A stretch of 64,000 nt of DNA from Streptomyces sp. NBC_01571 (GTDB lineage Bacteria > Actinomycetota > Actinomycetes > Streptomycetales > Streptomycetaceae), in NCBI RefSeq assembly GCF_026339875.1, contig NZ_JAPEPZ010000002.1:744001-808000 (forward strand), written 5' to 3'. Of this stretch, positions 44,681 through 52,994 are shown piece by piece; position 1 is the stretch's first letter, and each line of letters begins with the position of its first letter. The notes below the pieces were generated by a model, which had not been told where the DNA came from, did no database searches, and saw only the letters and a list, made by a program, of their open reading frames with translations. The translations under genes were made by a program, and so were the position numbers.

Positions 44681-45499
44681 ATGTCTGACCACGACCTCTC
44701 CCCTCTTCCCGGCCGCACCGTCCTCGTCACGGGGGCCACCTCCGGCATCGGCCTGGAGACCGCCCGGCAGCTCGCCGAACGCGGTGCCACCGTGCTGCTC
44801 CACGGCCGCACCGACGAGGAGGCGCGCGCCGCTGCCGACCGCCTGGTCGCCACGGTGGGCATCGACGCCGCCCGGCTCCGCCCCTTCGCAGCAGACTTCA
44901 CGCACCTCGACGAGGTCGAGTGCCTGGCGAACCGTGTCGTCGCCGAGCACCCGCACCTCGACGTCCTCGTCAACAACGCGGGCATCGCGGCGCCCGAGCG
45001 GCACACCGTCACCACAGACGGCAACGAGATCGCATTCCAGGTCAACTTCCTCGCCCACTACCTCCTGACGTGCCTGCTGGAACCGGCACTCACCAGCGAC
45101 CCCGGCGGCCGGGTCGTCAACGTCTCGTCGTCCCTGCACCGCACCGCGAACATCCAGTGGAACGACCCGAACCGCGCCCGCCGCTACTCCCGGCTCGCCG
45201 CCTACGCCCAGTCGCAACTGGCGCTCACCGTCTTCGCCGCCGACCCCCGCGTCACCGCGGTCTCCGTCCACCCCGGCATCTGCGACACGGCACTGATGCC
45301 CCTGTACGCGCACGAAGGCGTCACGCCGGCCGAGGGCGCGACGAACGTGGTCCGCCTCTGCGACCCGGCCGTCGAGATCGTCAACGGCGCCTACTACGAC
45401 CGAGCCGAACGCGTCGAACCGGCCCCGGCCGCCACCGAGGACCGCACGGTCAAACGCCTCAACAAACTCGCCGACCTGCTCGTCGGCCGCACCGCTTGA
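44681..45499 (+). CDS. SDR-family protein with a Lys to Gln active-site change
   Basis: A 272-aa short-chain dehydrogenase/reductase starting at ATG 44681. VLVTGATSGIGLETARQLAE is the TGxxxGIG coenzyme site, LVNNAGIAAPE the NNAG motif, and VVNVSSSLHR supplies the catalytic Ser. The catalytic Tyr is in AAYAQSQLALTVF: the usual YxxxK reads YxxxQ, so the essential lysine is missing. The family to which it is closest (retinol dehydrogenase/WWOX-like) normally has YAQSKLAN. It may be inactive or act as a binding protein, unless the base is a sequencing error. Two small genes follow on the same strand. Confidence 0.8.
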   Translation: MSDHDLSPLPGRTVLVTGATSGIGLETARQLAERGATVLLHGRTDEEARAAADRLVATVGIDAARLRPFAADFTHLDEVECLANRVVAEHPHLDVLVNNAGIAAPERHTVTTDGNEIAFQVNFLAHYLLTCLLEPALTSDPGGRVVNVSSSLHRTANIQWNDPNRARRYSRLAAYAQSQLALTVFAADPRVTAVSVHPGICDTALMPLYAHEGVTPAEGATNVVRLCDPAVEIVNGAYYDRAERVEPAPAATEDRTVKRLNKLADLLVGRTA

Positions 45500-45530
45500 A
45501 CTTCTCTTCCACACCACGGAGTTGATGCCC

Positions 45531-45608
45531 ATGTCGAAGCGCGCCCGCAAGAAGAGGGCCCGCCGCAAGAAGAAGGCGAACCACGGCCGCAAGGCGGGAC
45601 AGAACTGA
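45531..45608 (+). CDS. bL37-like ribosomal micropeptide
   Basis: A 25-aa, extremely basic peptide: MSKRARKKRARRKKKANHGR then KAGQN. ATG 45531 has GGAG 9-10 bp upstream; ATG 45525 would add two residues. The pattern MxKRxRKKRxRxxxxANHGK is that of actinobacterial large-subunit protein bL37 (24 aa, first seen in mycobacterial ribosome structures), as I remember it. The usual C-terminus ANHGKRPNA is here ANHGRKAGQN, so this may be a divergent second copy. It lies between the SDR and GNAT genes. Confidence 0.65.
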   Translation: MSKRARKKRARRKKKANHGRKAGQN

Positions 45609-45667
45609 GCCCCAGGGGCGACCCCACCACTCACCGGGGTCGCCCCGACCCAGTGAAAGGCGACCCC

Positions 45668-46495
45668 GTGATCCAACTCCTCCCCCGCCAACTTCCCGCC
45701 CTCTCCCGGTGGTTCCCCGCCGCGGCGCCCGGCCCCGCCGCCCTCGCCGAACACGCCCTGGCGACCGGAACCGGGCAGTGGTGGGCCGACCGGCCGGTGC
45801 ACCCACGCACCGTCGCCGTACGCTGCGGTGACCACGCCCTGCTGCGCGGTGACCCGGATGCCCTCACCGCCGGGGACCTCACGCCGCTGGCCGACTGCTG
45901 CATCGACGCACCCGACCGCTTCCTCCCCGCCCTCGGCACCGCATTCGACCAGGTCATCCCGTGGGAGCGCATGGTGTATACCCAGCGCACATCGACCACC
46001 TCCACACCCCGTCTCCCGTGGGGCGTGACGCTGCGACGGCTGACGCCCGAGCACGCCCCGGCCCTCGCCGAACTCGGCACGGACACAGCTTGGATCCACG
46101 GCACATGGGGCGGACCGACCGCTCTCGCGGCCTCCGGTCTGGGCTGGGCCGCCTTCCACAAAGGCCGCGTCCTCGCCGTCGCCTGCGCCCACCTCCTGAG
46201 CAGCAGATACGAGGACATCGCCTGCGTCACGGTCCCCGAGCACCGGCGCGAACACCTGGCCATCGCCTGCGTCACCGCCCTGTGCACGGACATCGCGGCT
46301 CGCGGCCACACCCCGAGCTGGTCCTGCTCCCGCGACAACCGCCCCAGTCGCCTGCTCGCCTGGACCGCCGGCTTCCGACTGGAGCGCGAGTACGTCCACT
46401 ACGTGACGGGAAGTCCTCGCGGCACGACCGCCTCACCGCATAGACATAGAAGCCACACCACCGCAGGGCCCCAGACACCGCGCGCAGGAAAGTGA
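45668..46495 (+). CDS. GNAT-family N-acetyltransferase
   Basis: About 275 aa from GTG 45668 (AAAGG 8 bp upstream). The N-terminal half (QLLPRQLPALSRWFP...) is a lineage-specific domain with cysteines in ADCCIDAPDRF. The C-terminal half has the GNAT fold: VLAVACAHLLSSRYEDIACV strands, then TVPEHRREHLAIACVTALC where the R/Q-x-x-G/A acetyl-CoA loop would lie, and SWSCSRDNRPSRLLAWTAGF, the typical N..S..L..K/A.GF ending. The streptomycete family often sits near short basic peptides. Substrate unknown. Confidence 0.65.
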   Translation: MIQLLPRQLPALSRWFPAAAPGPAALAEHALATGTGQWWADRPVHPRTVAVRCGDHALLRGDPDALTAGDLTPLADCCIDAPDRFLPALGTAFDQVIPWERMVYTQRTSTTSTPRLPWGVTLRRLTPEHAPALAELGTDTAWIHGTWGGPTALAASGLGWAAFHKGRVLAVACAHLLSSRYEDIACVTVPEHRREHLAIACVTALCTDIAARGHTPSWSCSRDNRPSRLLAWTAGFRLEREYVHYVTGSPRGTTASPHRHRSHTTAGPQTPRAGK

Positions 46496-46501
46496 TCCGA
46501 A

Positions 46502-46640
46502 GTGACCGGGGTTCCCCTCCTCACCCTGCCGATCCTCGACCGGATCGCGGGCCGGTTCCGCCGGGTCGAGCCTCGGGCGTCGGCCCGTGCTTACCTGTTC
46601 GGACTTCTGTCCGGCGTCGAGAGGAAGAACTGCTGGCAAT
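46502..46640 (+). pseudogene. IS701-family transposase N-terminal scrap
   Basis: Reads LTLPILDRIAGRFRRVEPRA then RAYLFGLLSGVERKNCW, the start of an IS701-type transposase (compare RAYLxGLLSGLExKNGW). After KNCW the sequence changes to an IS5-type element, so only about 46 codons are left. Confidence 0.6.
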
Positions 46641-47296
46641 CTGGACGACCGGAAGGTACTGTCCGGCATCCTGTTCGTGCTCTACACCGGCAATCCGTGG
46701 GAGTTCCTGCCCCAGGAACTGGGCTTCCGCTCCGGCATGACCTGCTGGAGGCGCCTGCGTGACTGGAACGACGCGGGTGTCTGGCAGCGTCTACACGAAT
46801 CGCTGCTGGCCGAGCTGAACGCCGCCGGCGCCCTGGACTGGTCCAGGGCGGTGATCGACGGATCCCACGTACGGGCCATGAAAGGCGGCCCAAAACCGGA
46901 CCGAGCCCGGTCGACCGTGCCCGAACAGGCTCCAAGCACCATCTGATCACCGAAGGGCACGGCATCCCGCTGGCCGCCTCCCTGACCGGCGGAAACCGCA
47001 ACGACGTCACCCAGCTCATCCCATTGATCCAGGCCGTCCCACCGGTGCGCGGCCGACCCGGACGGCCCCGCCGACGCCCTGACCGTCTCTATGCCGACCG
47101 GGGCTACGACCACGACAAGTACCACAAGCAGGTCCGGGCGGTCGGGATCACGCCGGTCATCGCCCGCCGCGGCACCGAACACGGCTCCGGGTTGGGCGTC
47201 CACCGGTGGGTCGTCGAGCAGAGCTTCGCACTCCTGCATTGGTTCCGCCGGTTACGCATCCGCTGGGAGATACGCGACGACATCCACGAAGCCTAA
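46641..47296 (+). pseudogene. IS5-family transposase, frameshifted and truncated
   Basis: Begins in mid-gene with DDRKVLSGILFVLYTGNPWE, LPQELGFRSGMTCWRRL and DWSRAVIDGSHVRAMKGGPK (first catalytic Asp). Near 46900 a lesion shifts the frame; the continuation IPLAASLTGGNRNDVTQL, DRLYADRGYDHDKYHKQVRA (second Asp) and HRWVVEQSFALLHWFRRLRI (catalytic Glu) runs to a stop at 47296, short of the usual end. Both ends of the element are lost. Inactive. Confidence 0.75.
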
Positions 47297-47761
47297 TTCG
47301 TTCTCAGCGGCCCATACAGAGCGGTTGTCGCTCCAGCGGGCTGTTCGAGTACGGGACTGCGACGCCTCCGGCGAACCGGGTTCATTGAGACCTCCGCATA
47401 GAGCGGCGTGCAGCCCCCCGTGCTCGTGGTGGTGGTCGCGTGGGCGTCGGACGGATTCCTACACGAAGCCTGGCTTGAGAAGCCTTGAGCGAAGAGCGAA
47501 GCGCTCGTGCCTGCGTGACCGCCGCCACCCCAGGCCGTGCTTGCTCGTTGACGTTGGTGGTGCGAGCCCGCTACATGGTGACCTCTCGATATGCCCGAGC
47601 TGCGAGCTCCCGTCGAGACCGAGGCCCGTGTGACGCGCTGGTGCCACGAACGGCTAGTGAGGTGGCGGACCGGCCCTGTCGCCGAGTCCTGGAATTAGGT
47701 CGCTGCGTGGCCCGCATGCGCTCGTGACCAGCGCAAACACCCACGCCATGGGGAGGATGCC
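47297..47761 (+). other. Non-coding left part of IS110, possible bridge RNA
   Basis: About 465 bp between the IS5 relic and the IS110 transposase with no gene. IS110-group elements encode a structured bridge RNA next to the recombinase gene that pairs with donor and target DNA. The part close to the gene is the expected location. No specific loop was assigned by eye. Confidence 0.35.
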
Positions 47762-48991
47762 TTGATCTACTGCGGAATCGACTGGGCCGAGAGGACGCAC
47801 GACGTCGCCCTGGTCGACGACTCGGGCCAGCTGCTGGCCAAACGCCACATCACCGATGACGCGGCTGGCTACAAGATCCTGTTGGAGCTGCTCGCCGAGT
47901 ACGGCGACACCGAGGAACACCCGATCCCGGTGGCGATCGAGACCTCCCGCGGTCTGCTGGTCGCCGTGCTGCGGCAGGGCAAGAGGAAGGTCTTCGCGAT
48001 CAACCCGATGGCCGCCGCCCGCTACCGCGACCGGCACAGCGTCTCCCGCAAGAAGTCCGACCCGGGCGACGCCCTGGTGCTCGCGAACATCCTGCGCACC
48101 GACATGCACGCCCACCGGGCCTTGCCCGATGACAGCGAACTGGCCCGCGCCATCGCTGTCCTCGCCCGCGCCCAGCAGGACGCCACCTGGAACCGCCAGC
48201 AGATTTCCAACCAGCTCCGCTCCCTGCTGCGCGAGTACTACCCAGCCGCCCTGACGGCGTTCGAGTCGTGGAAGAACGGTCTGTGCCGCCCCGAAGCCCA
48301 CGAAGTCCTCAAACTGGCTCCAACTCCCACGCGAGCTGCTCGACTGACTCGCGCCCAGCTCCAAGCCGCCCTCAAGCGAGCCGGCCGCCAACGCGGCATC
48401 GAAGCCGAGACCGAACGCCTCCGTGAGGTCTTCCGCGAGGACCACACCCACCATCCTGCCCTCGTCGAGGACGCGCTCGGCAAGCAGATGCTCGCCCTCC
48501 TGGTCCAGCTCCAGGCTGCCTGCACGGCTGCCGACGACCTCGCCCAGGCGGTGGAGGAAGCTTTCCCTCAGCATCCGGACGCTGAGATCATCCTCAGTTT
48601 TCCCGGCCTCGGCGTCCAGCTCGGCGCCCGGGTGCTCGCTGAGATCGGGGACGACCGCGGCCGTTCCGCCGACGCCCGCGGCCTGAAGGCATACGCCGGC
48701 TCCTCGCCCATCACTCGGGCTTCCGGCAAGAAGTCCAGCATCACCCGCCGCTGGGTCAAAAACGACCGCCTCAACCACGCCGGCTACCTCTGGGCCTTCT
48801 CCGCCCTCCGGGCCTCGCCCGGAGCCATGGCTCACTACCGTCGCCGCCGCGACGAGCATGGGGACTGGCACGCTGCCGCCCAGCGCAACCTCTTCAACCG
48901 CATGCTCGGACAGATGTTCCACTGCCTCCAGCGACGCGAACTGTTCGATGAGAACACCGCATTCCCAACTGCCTTGGCCGCTGCGGCTTGA
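47762..48991 (+). CDS. IS110-family transposase, apparently intact
   Basis: A 409-aa recombinase starting at TTG 47762 after GGGAGG. The N-terminal RuvC-like DEDD domain opens with IYCGIDWAERTHDVALVDDS (first Asp), has AIETSRGLLVAVL (Glu) and RKKSDPGDALVLANILRTD (two Asp). The C-terminal Transposase_20 domain has SFPGLGVQLGARVLAEIGDD and AYAGSSPITRASGKKSSITR, which contains the serine used in catalysis. No frameshift. IS110 elements lack long inverted repeats, so the ends cannot be set by eye. Confidence 0.9.
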   Translation: MIYCGIDWAERTHDVALVDDSGQLLAKRHITDDAAGYKILLELLAEYGDTEEHPIPVAIETSRGLLVAVLRQGKRKVFAINPMAAARYRDRHSVSRKKSDPGDALVLANILRTDMHAHRALPDDSELARAIAVLARAQQDATWNRQQISNQLRSLLREYYPAALTAFESWKNGLCRPEAHEVLKLAPTPTRAARLTRAQLQAALKRAGRQRGIEAETERLREVFREDHTHHPALVEDALGKQMLALLVQLQAACTAADDLAQAVEEAFPQHPDAEIILSFPGLGVQLGARVLAEIGDDRGRSADARGLKAYAGSSPITRASGKKSSITRRWVKNDRLNHAGYLWAFSALRASPGAMAHYRRRRDEHGDWHAAAQRNLFNRMLGQMFHCLQRRELFDENTAFPTALAAAA

Positions 48992-49099
48992 CGACTTGGG
49001 GTCGTGAGGTGTCTTCCTCAGCCTGGCCTGCAGCATCATCTGCTGGCGACGACTGAAGAACCTCCCACTTCGTTAGGAGTTCTAAGGGCGTGCAGATCT

Positions 49100-49840
49100 T
49101 TAACTCGTCTTTTTGACCTTGGTCTGGGTGGAGTCGGGAGCGAGGAACGCCGCGACGTCGGCTGGTGTGCGAAGGCGAGCGGTAGAAGTGTCGATGTCGT
49201 GGCCGTGTGCTTCCAGGAGTGGGCGGACCTCCTGTTTCGCGCGGCTGACGGTCATGGCGGTGACGCCGAAGAGTTGGCCCAGGAGGTCCATGGTGGCGAG
49301 TTTGCGCAGGTGGAGAATGGTGACCAGGACCCGGTCGGCTGGGGTGAGCTTGGCTTTGGCGCCTGTGCCAGGGGCCACCAGGCGCTCGTGACCGCGACGT
49401 GTGCGGAGCACTTGCTCGCGTTGGACCTCCAGCGCGGGAGTCAACGCGTCGATGAGTTCGCTGAGTTGCTGGCGGGTCATCCCGGTCAGTTCTGGGTCCT
49501 GCAGCGAACACCGCGTGAGGCGAGGCAGTCTGCTCGCCGCGGTCTGGCCGGACGTGCTGTCAGTCGTCGCCGCGTCCATCGGATGCTGGGGGTGGAGGGT
49601 GTAGTTCCAGTCGCCGTGGAAGCGGTGCCGGGTGATGGGCAGGCCGGCGATCTCGTCGTCGGTGACCTGGATGCCGGTGGGGTAGGGGTTGGTGTCGAGT
49701 TCGGCGTGGACGGTCAGGCCGGTTTTGGTGGTGGTCGCGGCGATGCTTTCGACGATGACTTCGTGGCTGGTCAGGGGCCTGCCTCGCCAGTTCATGGTGA
49801 TGTGGGAGAACAGCCGGTGCTCGATCCGGTTCCACTTCGA
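49100..49840 (-). pseudogene. ISAzo13 transposase, C-terminal part
   Basis: Beginning at the IS4 junction, the frame reads TSKWNRIEHRLFSHI, MNWRGRPLTSHEVIVESI and TGLTVHAELDTNPYPTG and LPITRHRFHGDWNYTL, which are the ISAzo13 family end. A further 150 residues include a helix-turn-helix-like region (LRKLATMDLLGQLFGVTAMT), unusual at this place. It continues the N-terminal half found at 51293-52243. Confidence 0.85.
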
Positions 49841-49850
49841 AGTGCCGGGA

Positions 49851-51292
49851 CAATGCCGTTGCTTGAGTTAGTGAAGTATTGCTGCTTGCAGGGTGATGAC
49901 CTTGGGTGCGACGCGCCGTGTCGGCTGCCGGTCGCGAGTGTTGATCCGGTAGGAGAGCTTGGAGGAGTACTTCGAGTCCGGCCGCTTGAGGTGCCGGTCC
50001 GCCTCGCGTAGGCGCCTGGCACCGTTGTCGAGCTTGCGGTGCACCTTCGCCGCCAGTATGGCCAGGAACTTCTTGATCTTCGCAGGTGTGTCCGCGCACT
50101 GCCGGACCACGCTGCGTCGTGTGTGCTTGAGGACCTTGACGAACGAGACCCGGTCGGAATCGATGCCGTTGTCGTCGGCCAGGGACATGATGACCCGCGT
50201 GAGGCAGTGGTGCACGACCAGGTGCGCCCAGACCTCCTGCCGCACCAGGTCGGGGTCCGCTGAGCGCAGGACTTCGGCCGGCCCGCGCTGGAAGGTCTTG
50301 ATCTGCCGGAATGCCGATTCCGCCTCCCACCTCGCGTGGTAGAGCTGGGCCAGCTCCGCCGCGGGATACGCAGTCGGGTCCAGCAGATCGGTCAGCAGCC
50401 TGACCACCTCGCCGCCGTCAACGCGGTACTCAATCACCCGCACGGTCACTCCGCCCGGATGCGAGGCCCGTTGGCCGGCCAGGCTCATCCTCGCCAGGTA
50501 TGTGCCGTCAGGCAGGTGCTCGACCGGACGTGCCGCGACGCTCGAGCGGGCCCTCACCAGCAGGTGTGCGCCGGCCCCGGTGTAGGCCTTCCACAGCGCC
50601 ACCCCGGGAAAGCCGCGGTCCATGATGACCAGCATCCCGGCGGCCGAGTCGGCCGTCTTGATCGCCAGCTCCGGTTCACCGCCGCTGAAGCCGCCCACCG
50701 CCGCGTCGATCTGCGCGTGCGTGCCGCACTCGGTCAGCGTCACCACCCTCACCTGAGGGAATCCCGCCGGCCAGCCGTTTTTGGTCGGCGCGCCGAACGC
50801 GGCCCGGTTCGCCTTCGTGTCCGGCGCGTCCAGCACGAACCCGTCGACTGCTGCCAGCCGCATCCCGCGGTAGAAGGAGCCCTCCGGACCGACCGACGCC
50901 AAGGGGCCGGCCAGCTCGCGGAACAGGGACTCCAAAACCTGTGGCCCCAGACGTCCGCGCGCCCGCGTGAACGACGACTTGTTCGGGATGCTGGCACTCA
51001 ACTCCGGGATACCGCCTACCAGTTGCTCGGCGACATCGTCATAGGAGTCCTGCTGGAACAGCGCCAGGGCCAGGGTGAAGTAGACCATGAACCCCGCAGG
51101 CAGCGCACCGGGCTTCTTGTCCCGGACCCCGCAGCCCTCCAGCACCTCGGTGACCAGCTCCGGCGTCACCCACCGAGTCACCACACCCAGCCGCACGTGA
51201 TCAGACAACCCCACCCAAGGATGCATGCCCGGCCCAACGACCGCGCTGCCCCAATGTCACGAACTACTCGACAACCTCAAGCAACGGCATTG
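49851..51292 (-). mobile_element. Complete IS4-family element with 10-bp target duplication
   Basis: Ends are the perfect 17-bp inverted repeat CAATGCCGTTGCTTGAG (49851-49867) and its complement (51276-51292), with weaker pairing further in. It is flanked by AGTGCCGGGA at 49841-49850 and 51293-51302. The target lies in the ISAzo13 transposase gene. Length 1442 bp. Confidence 0.93.
49868..51226 (-). CDS. IS4-family transposase
   Basis: A 452-aa DDE transposase that fills the IS4 element, starting at ATG 51226. MRLAAVDGFVLDAPDTKANR has the first catalytic Asp, LVIMDRGFPGVALW the second, and YHARWEAESAFRQIKTFQRG the Y-(2)-R-(3)-E-(6)-K signature with the Glu. N-terminal SIPNKSSFTRARGRLG is usual for this group (Transpos_IS4_N-like). 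No lesion and intact ends, so it may be active. The ATG lies about 50 bp inside the right inverted repeat. Confidence 0.93.
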   Translation of the reverse strand: MHPWVGLSDHVRLGVVTRWVTPELVTEVLEGCGVRDKKPGALPAGFMVYFTLALALFQQDSYDDVAEQLVGGIPELSASIPNKSSFTRARGRLGPQVLESLFRELAGPLASVGPEGSFYRGMRLAAVDGFVLDAPDTKANRAAFGAPTKNGWPAGFPQVRVVTLTECGTHAQIDAAVGGFSGGEPELAIKTADSAAGMLVIMDRGFPGVALWKAYTGAGAHLLVRARSSVAARPVEHLPDGTYLARMSLAGQRASHPGGVTVRVIEYRVDGGEVVRLLTDLLDPTAYPAAELAQLYHARWEAESAFRQIKTFQRGPAEVLRSADPDLVRQEVWAHLVVHHCLTRVIMSLADDNGIDSDRVSFVKVLKHTRRSVVRQCADTPAKIKKFLAILAAKVHRKLDNGARRLREADRHLKRPDSKYSSKLSYRINTRDRQPTRRVAPKVITLQAAILH

Positions 51293-52243
51293 AGTGCCGG
51301 GAGGCAGGTGGCAGACAGTGATGGCCAGGCCGGTCTCGGCGGCGAACCGGGCCAGTTCGGTTTTCCAGGTGCGGGTGCGATACCCGTTGGAGCCGCCGGC
51401 ATCGGCGGTGATCAGTAGTCGGCCGGCTGTCGGGTAAGAGGCCCGTCCGGCGCCGTTCCACCAGCGTCGGATCGACTCGACGGCGAACGCGGCGGTGTCG
51501 TGGTCGGTGCCCACGTTGACCCAGCCGGCGTTCGCGGCGACGTCGTAGATGCCGTAAGGCACTGCTCTGCCCAGCTCGCGGTCGGGGAAGTCGTGGGTGT
51601 CGACCCGTACCGGCTCGCCTCTCGGCTCCCATTCACGGCCACTGTTCTTGAACGGGCCGATCAGTTCCTTCTTCTTCGTGTCCACACTGATCACCGGGGC
51701 CCCGCCGTCCTGGTGGTCGCGGGCCTGCTCGTTGAGGTAGTGGAATTGTGCGTCCCGGTCGGGGTGCTGCTTGCCTTCCAGCGTCTTGGCATTGCTCTGC
51801 AGGCTGAAGCCCTCCTCGCGCAGGAGGTCGCCCACCGTGTCCGCGGAGATCCGGTGGCCCTGCCGGGTCAGCTGCTCGGCGAGCTTGCGGGTGGATTTGG
51901 TGGTCCAGCGCAGCGGCGACATGGGATCTCCGCGAACATCCGGCTCGACCAGTACGAGGAGTGCCTCCCGAACGGCCGGGTTCCGGTCGACGACGCGCTT
52001 GCGGCCAGCGCCAGGCCGGCGGATGCGTCCCAACGGGGCCTCTCCGGAGGCGAGTTCCCGCACTCCGACAGACACAGTGGCCTCACGGACACCGGCGGCA
52101 CGGGCGACTGCTCTGATCCCGCCGTGGCCCAGGGACTGGGCCTCCGCCCCTATCAGCAGGCGACGCTGCCGCTCGTCGAGGTGCGGCAGAATCGCCTCGA
52201 ACTTGGCTGCCAGAACCGCCCGTTGCCCATCCAACCCACTCAT
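51293..52243 (-). pseudogene. ISAzo13 transposase, N-terminal part
   Basis: Starts at ATG 52243 (MSGLDGQRAVLAAKFEAIL). ERQRRLLIGAEAQSLGHGGI and EATVSVGVRELASGEAPLGR form the helix-turn-helix start; PMSPLRWTTKSTRKLAEQL, VISVDTKKKELIGPFKNSG (first Asp), and ITADAGGSNGYRTRTWKTEL (second Asp) are ISAzo13 hallmarks. It stops at the IS4 insertion after ITVCHLPPGT; the continuation is at 49100-49840. The insertion adds about eight foreign residues before a stop. Confidence 0.9.
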
Positions 52244-52406
52244 GCCCGACCAACGAACCACCGAGCGGAAAGCTACGAGTTAAAGATCTGCACGCCCTTA
52301 CACGTAGGAGTCCTTATGCGGGAGACCTTCGATCCATGGCTGCCGACGCCCACGACAGCATCAAGTGCCGCATCAGGCAATCTTTTCCGTGTTGCCGCCT
52401 GGGGTG

Positions 52407-52859
52407 TCAGTTCGTGCTGATCGGTGCGTTTTGCTCGGCGTCGAGCTGGTGGTCTGCCCAGATGTAGCTTTCGGGCAGCAGGTCGGTGATGGAGACGGTT
52501 CGGAGGTTGTCGCTTGCGCCGATGATGACCTTGAGGGCTGGAAAGTAGTCAAGAAGGACCTGCCGGCAGCGGCCGCATGGGGGCACCACCCCGCGGCCGC
52601 GGTCACCCACGGCGACGATGGTGTCCAGGTCGTAGGCGCCCTGGGCGGCCGCCGTACCGATGACGACCACCTCAGCGCAGGGGCCTCCAGTGAAGTGGTA
52701 GGCGTTCATCGCGGTGACGATCCGGCCGTCCCGGGCGCGGGCCGCAGCCGCCATGGTGTGGTTGTCACCCCGGCAGCGAGTGGCCGCGATATGCGTTGCG
52801 GCCTGGATCAGTTCATGGTCGACGGGGTCGGTCCGTGTGGTCATCTTCTCTGCCTTCAT
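52407..52859 (-). CDS. Cytidine deaminase-like enzyme
   Basis: A 150-aa zinc-dependent deaminase. ATG 52859 or ATG 52844 may start it. HFTGGPCAEVVVIGTAAAQG contains the Cys-Ala-Glu motif (Zn ligand plus catalytic Glu), and VVPPCGRCRQVLLDYFP the PCxxC motif with the other two cysteines. This C-A-E ... P-C-x-x-C spacing is that of cytidine and blasticidin-S deaminases; the length fits either. It probably deaminates a cytosine nucleoside. It is downstream of no partner, and sits next to the ISAzo13 element. Confidence 0.85.
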   Translation of the reverse strand: MKAEKMTTRTDPVDHELIQAATHIAATRCRGDNHTMAAAARARDGRIVTAMNAYHFTGGPCAEVVVIGTAAAQGAYDLDTIVAVGDRGRGVVPPCGRCRQVLLDYFPALKVIIGASDNLRTVSITDLLPESYIWADHQLDAEQNAPISTN

Positions 52860-52994
52860 GCGGTGTCAGGCGACGTTGGCCTTGGTGACGACGGCGCGTA
52901 GGCACCCGCGCCGACGCGTCCGTGAGTGCCTTTGTGTTTTGCGGCAGGGCAGGCTGTCGGCTGCTGAACGTGGACGCCCATGTGTATTGTCGAC

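Larger units (their letters stand above)
49083..52300 (-). mobile_element. ISAzo13-family element split by an IS4 element
   Basis: A perfect 25-bp inverted repeat marks the ends: TAAGGGCGTGCAGATCTTTA and ACTCG at 49083-49107, and its complement at 52276-52300. Both ends carry TA, as expected if the element targets TA. Without the inserted IS4 element and one target copy, it would be about 1.77 kb. The transposase gene runs on the minus strand. Confidence 0.85.

Noticed and set aside
47654..49039. A 461-codon minus-strand frame over the IS110 transposase
   Set aside because: Antisense of the IS110 recombinase, whose DEDD motifs are readable on the plus strand.
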